Below, piece after piece: positions 33,715-44,691 of a stretch of 64,000 nt of DNA. The position numbers were made by a program, and so were the translations under genes. Numbering within the stretch: position 1 is the first letter of the stretch; each line of letters starts with the position of its first letter. Under the pieces are notes generated by a model that saw nothing but the letters and a program-made list of their open reading frames with translations, was not told where the DNA came from and ran no database searches. The DNA is taken from the NCBI GenBank assembly GCA_029582165.1, contig CM055872.1, positions 30,602,761-30,666,760 on the forward strand, given 5' to 3'. The DNA comes from Portulaca oleracea (lineage: Eukaryota > Streptophyta > Magnoliopsida > Caryophyllales > Portulacaceae).

Positions 33715-35131
33715 TATTTTGACTTTTTCTTGCACCATCCTTCCACAACTACCTTAACATGGAATTTCAATAAACTTATCCTTAATGGCAATTCTTATAA
33801 ACCAATTAAACATGTCAACGGTAATAAAACATATTCATTGGTATTAACTTGATAATATTAAGAGGAAACTTAAACATGGTCAATGCACATACATATAACC
33901 CCCAAATAAACAACAACCTAATTACCTTTGACCTCCTTGTAAATGGTTTGTTGTTACCTTGCCCTTAATCCATGTAAACCTTATTGCATAATCACGCAAC
34001 AATTCCCATCATGAACATCAAGAACTTGTACTGCCACTCTTGTATATCAATTTCTCATCTATACCAAACATATATAGATAATGAAATTATTAACAAACTT
34101 TTAAACATTAAACTTACTCTATAAAACATAATTAACTTGTATGAAAACAAAATTGATACTAATAAACTTGTAAAATATAAATTACATATCTTTGTAATCC
34201 CTCTTGAATCTTGGTTGTCCAACTCTTAGCCTCCTCCAACCTTGTCTAGTAAATAGTTCTAAAGATTGTTGGAAAATGATGTTTGACCAGCTTGAACGTT
34301 CATCATCTTCACTTGGCTTGGCTTCTTGATCTTCTTGCGGTATGTATGACAAGATGGAGATATGATTTAATAACCAAATGGTTAACTTGTTTGGATATCG
34401 CTAAGAGTTATGGCTTCGTACTCATTTTCCTTAAGAACTATTTACTATACCATAATAATAATCATTGCATTAAAAGAAATTTAAAAACATAAGAATTGGA
34501 ACTTGTTTCAATTTAACTTTCATGGATTAACTCTAATCAAACCTTAAACATGATTTACATGAAATAACAATATACATCACATATATTAGCAAACATTAAT
34601 ACTTAAAGCTACAATAATCAACACTTTAATAAAAAGCAGCACATATAAACGTACTACTATTCGCATAATACTAAAATCAGATTTCATGAAAAAAAAACTA
34701 TAATTAATAATGACAATACTAAAAAAGAATATTTGGAACTTAAAAATAATATGAAGATTGGTTTTACTTAAAAAGGGTGGTTGGGTCAGAGGCTGTCGGC
34801 GGCAGGCGGATGTCCGGTGGGTGGCGTCGATGTCGGAGGGTGTTCGGCTTGACGACGGTGGTGGGGCGGCGCATCGGGGTGGTTCTTGAACAACAACAAG
34901 TAGGAGAGGGGGAGAGAGGGAGGGAGGCTAGGGTTTATGTTAGGTTTAGGTTTTAACTTATGTTACCTAATAACTAACATAATACTAATCTAATTCTAAC
35001 CTAACTCAACTCATAATTCTAACAAAAATACAATTATAATACTAATAATAATAATACTACATCAATGCTAATACTACCTACATCTAATCTAACTCTACTT
35101 CTAACCGGAATAAAATTCTGATTTCCTTATA

Positions 35132-35165
<34 letters not shown>

Positions 35166-35399
35166 CACTAATAATAATAATCATATAATTCATCCAATAA
35201 CACATGAAATTACCGTTTCTTCCATGCAATTCTCATGCACGTAGAAAATTACTAAACTACCCTTATTAGTCCCTCAACGGTCCTATGAGTTCAAGTGTTA
35301 GCAAAATTAATCGCCAATAGATTCTCAAAAATTAACGGAGTCAACCTAAATTATTAACGACTTCACGGTCAACGTATTTGAATTTTTCGAGGTTTTACA
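33715..35399 (-). repeat. Tekay/Del-like LTR, partial
   Basis: On the minus strand an LTR begins TGTAAAACCTCG at 35,399, immediately after a tract of the form TTTCGAGGACGAA then T-rich then GGGG (35,436-35,400), the usual 3' end of Tekay/Del internal regions. A GC-rich promoter-leader block at 34,780-34,930 recalls that of the insertion at 19,200-19,330. The far border is unclear. It contains an (AAT)n run at 35,136-35,163. No coding region. Confidence 0.6.
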
Positions 35400-35436
35400 T
35401 CAATACCCCATTAAAAAAAATTCGTCCTCGAAACTT

Positions 35437-35783
35437 AAACTCAACATGAACGATCTACTAGACGGAACTAATGGTGGCACTAACCAAAAACTTGTGGTTT
35501 TACAGAAATACAAGTTTTGATTATGGCCTTAAATAATAATGATTATGTTGATTTTATCTTTTGGTACTAACTCTCAGTAATATGGAAATCAATCAATAAA
35601 TTGTACACCTAATTTTGATTGAATGATTCCATTTCTTATTCTGTTATCAAAAAATAAAAAGTAAAAAATAAACACCATACAACCCTTATCTTTAAAAGTC
35701 TCGAACTATTTCACTATTTTCACCCTCTCACATAAGTACTATATCTAATGTAAAGAATCCCTAAATAAATGAGTTAGTAGATA
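35437..35783. other. Non-coding spacer
   Basis: AT-rich, nothing recognisable apart from the first few bases that belong to the Tekay-like internal end. Confidence 0.4.
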
Positions 35784-35792
35784 ATAAATATA

Positions 35793-36277
35793 AGGTTTTT
35801 GGCTCAAAATAATCTGAAGTTGAAGGTCATTGGCTGAAAATAATCCAAACTCACTTCTTGGCTTAAAATAATCCAAACTTTTGACCTATTTACTCGAACT
35901 AAACCAAAATCAATTTCCAACGTCGGAATGCTGACTGGGCAGCCTGAGCACGTGTTTCGTTAATTGATTTGGGTTTAGAATTTTTATTTTTAAGCTTATG
36001 TAGACCCCAAAAATTTTGATGAGAGAAGAAACACGTGCCCAAAAATATAAGTTTAAGTGAGTTGGGGTCTACATAAGCTTTAAAAAACATTTAAAACCAA
36101 AATCAATTAAAGAAACACGTGCTCAAGCTGCACAGTCAACATTACGCCGCCGAAAATCGATTTTGGTTTAGTCCGAGTAAATAGGTTAAAAGTTTGATTA
36201 TTTTCAGCCAAAAAGTGAGTTTAGATTATTTTCAACAAAATAACCTCCGACTTCATATTATTTTGAGCCAAAAACCC
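35793..36277. mobile_element. Mutator-type foldback MITE (485 bp)
   Basis: Ends AGGTTTTTGGCTCAAAATAA and its inverted copy, with complementarity running deep into the element (CACGTG-containing arms meet near 36,040). Flanked by the perfect 9 bp direct repeat ATAAATATA (35,784-35,792 and 36,278-36,286). A 9 bp target duplication is characteristic of Mutator-like elements. No coding capacity. Confidence 0.9.
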
Positions 36278-36326
36278 ATAAATATATGGCTAAAACCAAT
36301 GCCTTTTATCTTTCCAAGTTCTATTT

Positions 36327-36685
36327 CAAAAATTTACTTAGAGGTACCCCAACTTTTGAAAAAATAATTTTTTGGTATGCTAACTTTTCAAAACTAATTT
36401 TGGGGTACCCTTACTTTTAGGATTAGAAATTACTAGGTGAATTTCTTGCAAAACTCCGATTGATTCAAATCATTTTCGTCCACAAAAACAAACGGCATTT
36501 TTGTCCACAAAAACATTTAATCAATTCCCCGCCAAAAACTCACCGATGAATTCAAATCATTGGCCGGATATTCACCTAATTATTTCTAAATCTAAAAGTT
36601 AGGGTACCCCAAAATTAGTTTTTAAAAATTGGGGTACCGGAAAAACATTTCACCAAAAGTTAGGGTACCCCTAAGTAAATTTTTG
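36327..36685. mobile_element. Second Mutator-type foldback MITE (359 bp)
   Basis: Terminal inverted repeat CAAAAATTTACTTAG, extending with GGTACCCC blocks on both sides, flanked by the perfect 9 bp repeat GTTCTATTT (36,318-36,326 and 36,686-36,694). It lies only 41 bases from the previous target site. Confidence 0.9.
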
Positions 36686-36694
36686 GTTCTATTT

Positions 36695-37089
36695 TATTAA
36701 ATAACATACGTGTTAAAAGTTAAACGGGTTACTCGAACTTGACTCGTTTTACCCATTTAGTTAAATAAGTTAGGTTCGAGTCAATCCGTTTGTAATAAAC
36801 GGTTCAGGCTAAGAAATTTAAATCTGTTTATTAAATGAGTATTTTTCTAGCTGAGGGTTCTCTTAGCCATTTAATTGTGACACGATCACGAAATCGACAT
36901 GATACAACTTATTGCCCAACTCTAATACTAATGGTATCCTTAGTTCTAATTTTAAAAGTATTATTTGTACTCTTCCTTCCCTTATTTAGTTTTTAAAAAA
37001 AAAAATCAAACCAAGGTTGTTTTCGAAATATTAATGAAATAAAAGTTTATGTTTTGGAAAATCATTTCCTTCCCTTATGTGTCGTTATA
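36695..37089. other. Non-coding spacer
   Basis: AT-rich. I see no gene or repeat. Confidence 0.4.
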
Positions 37090-37098
37090 AAATGAATA

Positions 37099-37771
37099 GG
37101 GAAATTTGATTTCAATAATACGCACTTTTCGTCATTTAAGACTTAATAATACGAACTTTCGATTCAGTGATGAATAATACGAACTTTGACCCTTTGTTGT
37201 CCCCAATAATACGTCACCGAGTTAAGATTAACTTAACTTGGTGGCGATCCTAGCTGCCGGTGGAGGCTTGTATTTTGACCTTGTCATGTCATCGGTTGAC
37301 TTAAAAAAACGCCAGCTCACCTATTTTTTTTTCCCTTTTATTTTTTTAACCCACCACTCTTCTTCTTCTTCTTCTTCTTGTTTGGGTTTTCTGTGATTTG
37401 AACTGGGATTAGGGTTTGTAGAATCCAATTGAATTGAATCATGTTCTCAGATGATTACGAATCGGGTCATAAAATTGACCAGTGCGAATCCCCCACATCC
37501 TCCCCTTCTTAACCAATTCTACGTACACACCAGTAAATTGTTGTTTGGCTTGTTCAAATTGCATGATTCTGGGCAACATAAATTCTGATGTTCGTTCGTA
37601 TATATCCAAACAAAACCAAGAAGAAGAAGAAGCAGAAAAAACCCAGAAAATCGAAGAATTGTGGTGAGTAGATTCAGCAGTAAAGTGTTGTTTGGGGGGT
37701 TCAAATTGCAAGATTCTAAGCACCAATAAATCCTGACGCTTCTTCTTCTTCTTCTTCTTCTTCTTCTTCTT

Positions 37772-37839
<68 letters not shown>

Positions 37840-38794
37840 GCTTCAATTGGAACGGAAACCTAGAAATGGCGGAATCGAGCAATAACTAATTCCAACTTCA
37901 ATTTGATCTCAAACTTGAATTTTTGCATTGCTGAATTTTAGTGAGTCTTTATTTTTCTTGCTTGAATTTGTTGCTCACCTGCCTTCTTTTTCAACTCAAC
38001 TTTATCATCATCATCATCATCACCATCTTCTTTTAATCCACTTGCTCCCCTTTTGCCTCACACAACAATTGGATAGACATTGCGATTTTGAATTTTCAAT
38101 TTCGGGGTAATATCATCAGGCAATCCAAAATTGTGGGCTTCATCAAATTCTTGCGTAGAAGGTTTGGTGGGGGAATTTTTTGGGTTAGGAATTTTTTCGA
38201 ATTCAGGAAGATGAAGAAGATGATGATGATGATAGTGGTGATGAGGATGATGGGGATGATTCATCTGAAGATCTGTGTGTGAAGATCAGACTGATGGGGG
38301 GATTTAAGAACGGGAGAAATGAAAAGGGTTAGGAATGAATGAATCGATTTCGAAGAACATGAATGCAGAATGTGTATAGAGAATTTGAAAGAGATGGGTG
38401 GGGAAGAAGAGAACGATGAAGAAGAAGATGAAGATGGTGATTTTGATCTTCTGTTCTACAATTCGAGGTTTTTGGGATCTGTTTGTTGTTCTTCTTTTTC
38501 TTTCTTTTTTTTTAAATTGCAGCAGAAAGAATGGGGGGTTAAAAAAAATAAAAGGAAAAAAAATAAAATAGGTGAGTTGGCGTTTTTTTTAAGTTAACGG
38601 ATGGCATGACAAGGTCAAAATACAAGCCTCTGTCGCCAACTAGGATCGCCACCAATTTAAGTTAATCTTAACTCGGTGACGAGTTATTGGGGGCAACAGG
38701 GGGTCAAAGTTCGTATTATTCATCACTAAATCAAAAGTTCGTATTATTAAGTGTTATATGGACAAAAGTTCGTATTATTAGAATCCAATTTGCC
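37099..38794. mobile_element. Mutator-like element with 250 bp terminal inverted repeats
   Basis: The arms (37,099 to about 37,330 and about 38,575 to 38,794) share AATAATACGAACTTT phrases, the block TTAAGATTAACTTAA and TATTTTGACCTTGTCATG in inverted order. The flanks AAATGAATA (37,090-37,098) and AAATAAATA (38,795-38,803) match at 8 of 9 positions as an old 9 bp TSD. The 1.2 kb interior has no transposase. It holds a TTC/ATT microsatellite, a GAT-rich acidic-coding stretch (38,205-38,270) and a partly duplicated phrase TTGTTGTTTGG...TTCAAATTGCA (37,538 and 37,685), so it may carry a captured host 5' UTR/exon piece. Confidence 0.82.
37737..37840. repeat. Compound (TTC)n(TTA)n microsatellite
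   Basis: About 21 TTC triplets followed without a break by about 13 ATT triplets. Confidence 0.95.
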
Positions 38795-38803
38795 AAATAA
38801 ATA

Positions 38804-39275
38804 TTATGGAATCTTTCATGAGAAATAATTTTATATGAATATATTTATGTAGTATTTTTTAATGTATTATGTTAAAAGTCGAAAGTTGAGGCGTTGTATT
38901 AGAAACTTTGCGAAATAAAAAATCTAGATAGAAAAAAAATAGAGGAGATGATATTTTGCAAATTCAAAAGATTAACTACAGTTTTCAACAAGTATCATAA
39001 AACATAATGTCTAATATAATTGAAGTAAATTTTAAAATACATTCATTGTCAAACAATGGAATTAAGTTGTAATAGAGGCAAAGCTCTTTTCGCATTAATA
39101 AGTTGTCCTCATCCATTAAATTCCTTTATAACATGTAAATCTAGCAAGTAGGCCACTAAGGTCTTGTTCCTGAGCTTAGTCGGATTATCTTTGTTTAACA
39201 TAATGTAACATAATCTAAATCTTATTTTACATTATCATTCAAAAGAACATAACTTATTTTAAGGTAATTTATTGA
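38804..39275. other. Non-coding spacer
   Basis: AT-rich, no gene or repeat recognised. Confidence 0.4.
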
Positions 39276-39580
39276 AGTGTTTGGTTGATGGATTTTTCTT
39301 GGAATGTTTTTCAATTTTCTCAAGTTTATCAAAGTTTCCCATGTTTCGTTATAAAATAAGAATATCAAAGTTTTGTGGTGGGTCCCCATATTTTCCAATG
39401 TTAGATGGGAAAATGTTTCCCATCGGAGGGGTTGGGAATGTTTTTTTCTCATAGGAAAAGGGAAGTATTTTAATCAAACTCCCCAAAATACCTTTAAAAA
39501 GTATTTCATAAATAAATAAATGAGTGTAATTAGACATTTCCTACAAACATTCCTATGATTTCAAATGTAAACCAAACACT
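39276..39580. mobile_element. Small MITE-like element
   Basis: AGTGTTTGGTT at 39,276 is matched by AACCAAACACT ending at 39,580, with GGAATG/CATTCC continuing the pairing inside. No clear target duplication, so the class is open (hAT- or Harbinger-like). Confidence 0.55.
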
Positions 39581-39971
39581 GTGAAGTATTCTTTCCCGTA
39601 CAAAACTTTCCTAATAAAAACTTTTTCAAAGAAAACTTTTCGAGAAAATATTCTCCTGGAAAAGAGCCAAATTTATTAAAAATATATTATTCAACTCACA
39701 ATTTTTTTTTAAAAAATAAGAAAGAAATAGATGGTGTGACATTTACCTGAGATCGCTACTTTTTTTACCTAGTTTTCTTAACCTCATCTAACCTTATCTC
39801 ACCTAAGTTAGTCATACTCATGTGAAGAACAGTGCGTAAATGGTGGGAGGAGCTAATACAAGTGTTAGAGCGAGCCCAGTGGAGGCACAAGAACATGAGC
39901 ACCAAAAATCCCACCATCAAAATGATGGACACCAAGGTTCAAATTTTAAAGTAGAAACGATACACCTTTTA
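39581..39971. other. Non-coding spacer
   Basis: AT-rich without recognisable features. Confidence 0.4.
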
Positions 39972-40245
39972 GGCCTCCTTTTATGTGGTAGATTGCGGTG
40001 CGGTACTATTACGCACAACACTTTTTAATTTTTCACTACATTTCACCACACTACACCACAATCATTATTAATATATTTTTTTATTTTTCTCTCTCATCAC
40101 TTTTTTCTTCTACTTTTCACATTATCTCTCTTAACCTACTCCACTTACCACAACTTTCACCACAACTCACCACACTTTTTCAAATTCTACCGCACCGCAT
40201 CGCTCCATTACCACACTGCAACCAATCATATAAAAGAACGGGGCC
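39972..40245. mobile_element. Tourist/Harbinger-like MITE (274 bp)
   Basis: Ends GGCCTCCTTTTATG and, inverted, GGCCCCGTTCTTTTATATG, with an inner pair TGCGGTGCGGTA/TACCGCACCGCA. Flanked by TTA on both sides (39,969-39,971 and 40,246-40,248), the 3 bp target expected for PIF/Harbinger elements. Confidence 0.75.
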
Positions 40246-40248
40246 TTA

Positions 40249-41334
40249 TAGTTATATCGCTGGAACTACTAACTTTTAGGCGAAACAGAGAAAGTGTAGT
40301 TAAATATAAAACATTGACAATGGTGTGTTTCAGGTGCTACAATTTTCAAATATAACTCATAAGCAAACGTTATTAGAATTGGAATCCTAGTTAGGATTTA
40401 TGGGGTCGTTAATTAGGATCGAAATAAACTCACATAGGATCATGGATCGGAATGTAGATTGTAGAATTCGGATCGAGATTTTAATAACTATGCTGATAAG
40501 AGTAATGATTTGAACATAAGATACTGTTTATCCCATTCTAACTTGGACAACTAATAGTCAAGAAGATTATACAACATTATCATTAATGGATAAAGAATAA
40601 TATCATATACTACCTCTAGTCTTTTTATTTGTCATTTACAATTTTCAGTGTCACTCTTTAATTAATATTCTTTAATATAAATTTTCATAAAAAATATAAT
40701 ATTATAATTTTTTTAATAGTATTTTATTTATAAATCTAATGATATCAATTTTATATGATGAATCATTATACAAATTGAGATATTAACCGTCAAAGTTTTT
40801 AACACAATTTTCTAGACAACAGATAATTAAAAATGGGGAGTAGTTGCTTGTATTCACTATTCAGAGAATCGTATAAATCTGGTCCACATATCAACCACAT
40901 AATTAAGGCTGGATGAGGTTGCCTTGTCAGCAAACTAATTGGAACCCAAGTTCTTGTAGATGCAATTTGCAAAGCCGTTACAGAAAGGGCGGGATGAAGA
41001 CGGATAAGCTAGTTAGTAGGTGGTGGTGAAAGGAGAATTTAAATCGAACGAAAATATAAACAGGCATCAACAACCCACCATAAAATTTTGGTCTACAGAA
41101 TCAAACATGAATAGAGAAGATACAATTTTTGTCCTTACATCCCATATGCTACTGTCTCTAGGGAGAAATGCAGGGAGTGTACAGTCACATATAGAAGTTG
41201 GGCGTACTCTTTAATGGACGAAGACTATTATCATAGTTGCTAGTATAATAAGAATTGTTTCAGGCTGGTACGTATATCAACCACATAATTCAGGCCAGAT
41301 GAGGTTGCCTTGTTAGCAAAACAACAACGGCCCC
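40249..41334. other. Left flank of the copia array
   Basis: No gene. Two imperfect 56-base direct repeats (about 40,879-40,934 and 41,264-41,319, sharing ATCAACCACATAATT and GATGAGGTTGCCTTGT) lie about 385 bases apart, the second ending 15 bases before the array begins. Confidence 0.6.
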
Positions 41335-41678
41335 TGTTAGGATTCTCAGGGCGTGGTTAGCAGACAAACAATAATAAGGGCGAAAAATAAATAAAGATTC
41401 GACACAAGGAATTAACGTGGAAAAACCCAAACCGGGAAAAAACCACGAACGATGCACTATCAGAGGATTACAACGGTGTTTCAGAGATTCCCAGACCTCC
41501 ACAATCTCTCACAGCTTTCCTAGAGCTACTACCTGAGAACTCAACACTCACAGTTGAGCCTCACACAACTCCCTCAGGAACACAGAGATTACAGGTCAAT
41601 CTCTTGTGGTATAAGATGAAACACTCTCAATTGCTATTGTGATATAAATGAAATAACCGGATTCCTCCGGAAGAAAAA

Positions 41679-41733
<55 letters not shown>

Positions 41734-41829
41734 TATTATTCTACAATTATTTTCAGCCGCCTTCCTAATTTATTTAGTCCAACCCTAAACCCTAGTTCTC
41801 CTAACACTACAACATGGTAACAAAAATAA

Positions 41830-42330
41830 GACCGTTATGAACGGTCACAATTTAGCTTGAACGGTCGTTCTGGGGGGGAACGGTCGCCTCTGAATGGTCG
41901 TTTGTGGAACCGGGCGACCGTTCATTTGAACGGTCGCTAACTAACGACCGTTCATAAACGGTCACAGATGTGAACGACCGTTCATTGAACGGTCGCTAAT
42001 TAGCGACCGTTCAATGAACGGTCGTTCACTTCTGTGACCGTTTATAAACGGTCGTTATCAATTGTGACCGTTAGTTAACGGTTGTTACTTAGCGCCCGTT
42101 CAGCTGAACAGTCGCCCATTTTATTTTTTTTTTAAAAAAAATTTTTGTCGAGGGTTTCTGGTAATACAATCTGTCCAGAATACATTTGAAGTATAAGTGT
42201 CAAACGGTCACAAAATGAACGGTCGCAAATAATAATATATATATAAAAATGAACGGTCGCAAACAGTAGCATATATATATATATATAGTCAACGGTTGCA
42301 AGTCAACGGTCGCTAGTCAACGGTCGCAAA
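41830..42330. repeat. Left subterminal repeat array of the CACTA element
   Basis: More than 20 copies of AACGGTCG or its complement. The strongest structure is a 54-base palindrome: 41,943-41,996 pairs with 42,003-42,056 around TAATTA with only two mismatches. Subterminal repeats in En/Spm elements bind the element's TNPA-type protein. The same role here is inference. Confidence 0.92.
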
Positions 42331-42376
42331 ATATATTACATATCTGACAAGTTTTTAAAGTTGTCCTCAAAAACAC

Positions 42377-44472
42377 TATGAAGAAGGGGGGTCATTAATG
42401 AAGTTAGAGGGAGAGAATTGACCACTGGAAGGCGTCCCCTGCTGCTGCTGTTGATTTTGTTCTACTTGGGACAATCTTCCTTCAAGTTGGCTCAATTCTT
42501 TGGTATTGGGAGACTTGACTCCTCAAAGACTGTGTTTCAGCCAACATGGAAGCATAAGCAGATGGGGTAGGGGCGGCGGATGAGGAAGAACCCTGACCAT
42601 TGTGGCGTGCATAGCGGGCCGACCTTTCGTAGAACATGCCCGTCGAGGATCCAAGGCCATAGACAGACTGATTCTTGACCGAGAACCCACCAGCGACATT
42701 GTAGAACACCGCGTTGGCTTCCACAGTATTGGGCTCCAAGCCCGCTGCAGATACTTGCTCAAGATATTCATTCTGCAAATTATCAATATTAATGATAATT
42801 AGTAACCACAACTAAACGTAAAGCAAAGTGGTCAGGTTGTGTGTTGTCAAAACACATTATCAATAGATGCCACAGTTAAGGTAATATAGGGAGAGTTACA
42901 TAGAAATTTCGGCAGAGTTTCCTTTGTAATATGGACTATACCAAATTCATAATACAAAACATTAACCTGCAAATTACAATATAAACTCGACTTGTAGAAT
43001 AAGGGGTCACATGCCCATTTTACCACAACGAACATTTGAACATATACAATCCTATCGAGCCACACGCTCGTTTCTAAACATAAGTTGCACATTCCAACTT
43101 CTAACAACAATTCCAACACATACAATCAAGTAACAATATACGGCCACACGCCGATTAATCCTATCGAGCCACACGCTCGTTTCTAAAAATAAGTTGCACA
43201 TTCCAACTTCCAACAACAATTCTAACACATACAATCAAGTAACAATATACGGCCACACGCCGATTAATCCTATCGAGCCACACGCTCGTTTCTAAACATA
43301 AGTTGCACATTCCAACTTCCAACAACAATTCCAACACATATAATCAAGTAACAATATACGGCCACACGCCGATTAATCCTATCGAGCCACACGCTCGTTT
43401 CTAAACATAAGTTGCACATTCCAACTTCCAACAACAATTCCAACACATACAATCAAGTTTCGATATACGGCCACACGCCGATTAATCCTATCGAGCCACA
43501 CGCTCGTTTCTAAACATGAGTTGCACATTCCCACTTCCACCAACAATTCCAATAAATAAATTATTAAACTAATTTTAGAAGAAAATGACTTACATAAACT
43601 TTGGCCGCCTTCGGGTCAGTCCATTGCTTGTTGCCGTGGTCGTCTTGTTTACAATGATAGTGCTCTATGACGTCCGCGGGGGATGGATGGATCCCGTCAC
43701 TAGCCTAGGAATATATTTAGAAACATTACATATATTACCTGATAATTTGTATTGATGAAAAACGTCAAAGTTAAAGATGATGGGAGGCTTACCAGTTTTC
43801 GCAAGTATTTACCAGCGGACATCGCCCCACTGTAGTGCTTATTCTGGTCCGGGGCTTTGTTCCGATTCGCCGTGTGTGCCTCGACCCGACGCTTATAGTC
43901 CTCTTCCTCTCGTTTAGCCCACATCCTCGCCCGGATTTCATGTGACAAATGGGGGATTGGTTTGTTCCTTGGGGTATGTTTCTCGGAGACTGTGCCCTTA
44001 AGGAGGTCGCTGAATTTGCTATGCCACATGTTAAAGACTTCCTGAGCCAGGTCCATTTCATATTCGAAACGTTGCTATACAATAACAATTAAAACAATTA
44101 AACACATATTTACTGTCCCATATATAATAACGAAATCCAAATAAAATAATTAGGTTCCGAAGGATTGTATTCTTACATAGAAATACGACCAATAAACCAT
44201 TTTCTCAGGATCTTTCATATCACCAGCACGAAGAGCCTCCCCTTGGTAATGAGATTTTAGACTATCCGACACGACCTTAGTAACCTCAGGCATTGAGATC
44301 CTACAAGAAACGAGCAATAAGTGAGAGAGGCGCAATATTTATTAATTATTATGTATTGACTAAAATTAAAGTTGACATACCAGTCTTCCCTCCTAATGAG
44401 GGGGATTTTCGGGTCGGATGGGTCGATAGGATTACCGGGCTGGATCTTCCATAGAGGGGATGGTGGGGACAT
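42377..44472 (-). CDS. CACTA-associated Transposase_24-like protein
   Basis: Exons on the minus strand: from 44,472 (MSPPSPLWKIQPGNPIDPSD) to a GT donor at 44,380. Then 44,300-44,177 (MPEVTKVVSDSLKSHYQGEA), 44,074 to about 43,797 (YEMDLAQEVFNMWHSKFSDL, later KPIPHLSHEIRARMW), a short exon ending SDGIHPSPADVIEHYHCKQD, and a last exon from 42,776 (NEYLEQVSAAGLEP). The DPS..IPL and WHSKFSDLL/H..RARMW features fit the plant Transposase_24 family (PF03004) that accompanies CACTA transposases. The large last intron holds the 109 bp minisatellite. In the last exon a 1-base shift near 42,495 separates QVSQYQ from the Q-rich tail that would end at 42,377, otherwise stop at 42,482. It may bind subterminal repeats. 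Confidence 0.75.
43043..43558. repeat. 109 bp minisatellite, about 4.7 copies
   Basis: The phrase CCTATCGAGCCACACGCTCG starts at 43,051, 43,160, 43,269, 43,378 and 43,487, a constant 109-base step. Units differ at very few positions. It lies in an intron of the Transposase_24 gene. Confidence 0.95.
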
Positions 44473-44691
44473 TGCGTTTTCTTAAGCTGCACTATAATAA
44501 CCAATAATTGACCGCACAAATAATGAATTTAAAATTATTTTACATTTGATGCATGCAATGAGTAATCGAATAACCATGAAAACAAATTAAATTATAACCA
44601 AACAAAATAAAACAATAAAATTCTAAATTGTTAATCGCACAACGTAATAAAACCAAATGACAGTTCAAACAAAAGAACCTACACGTGCGAC

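Noticed and set aside
37439..37882. 147-codon frame with poly-N and poly-K
   Set aside because: It is the translation of the TTC/ATT microsatellite on the minus strand and has no conserved domain.
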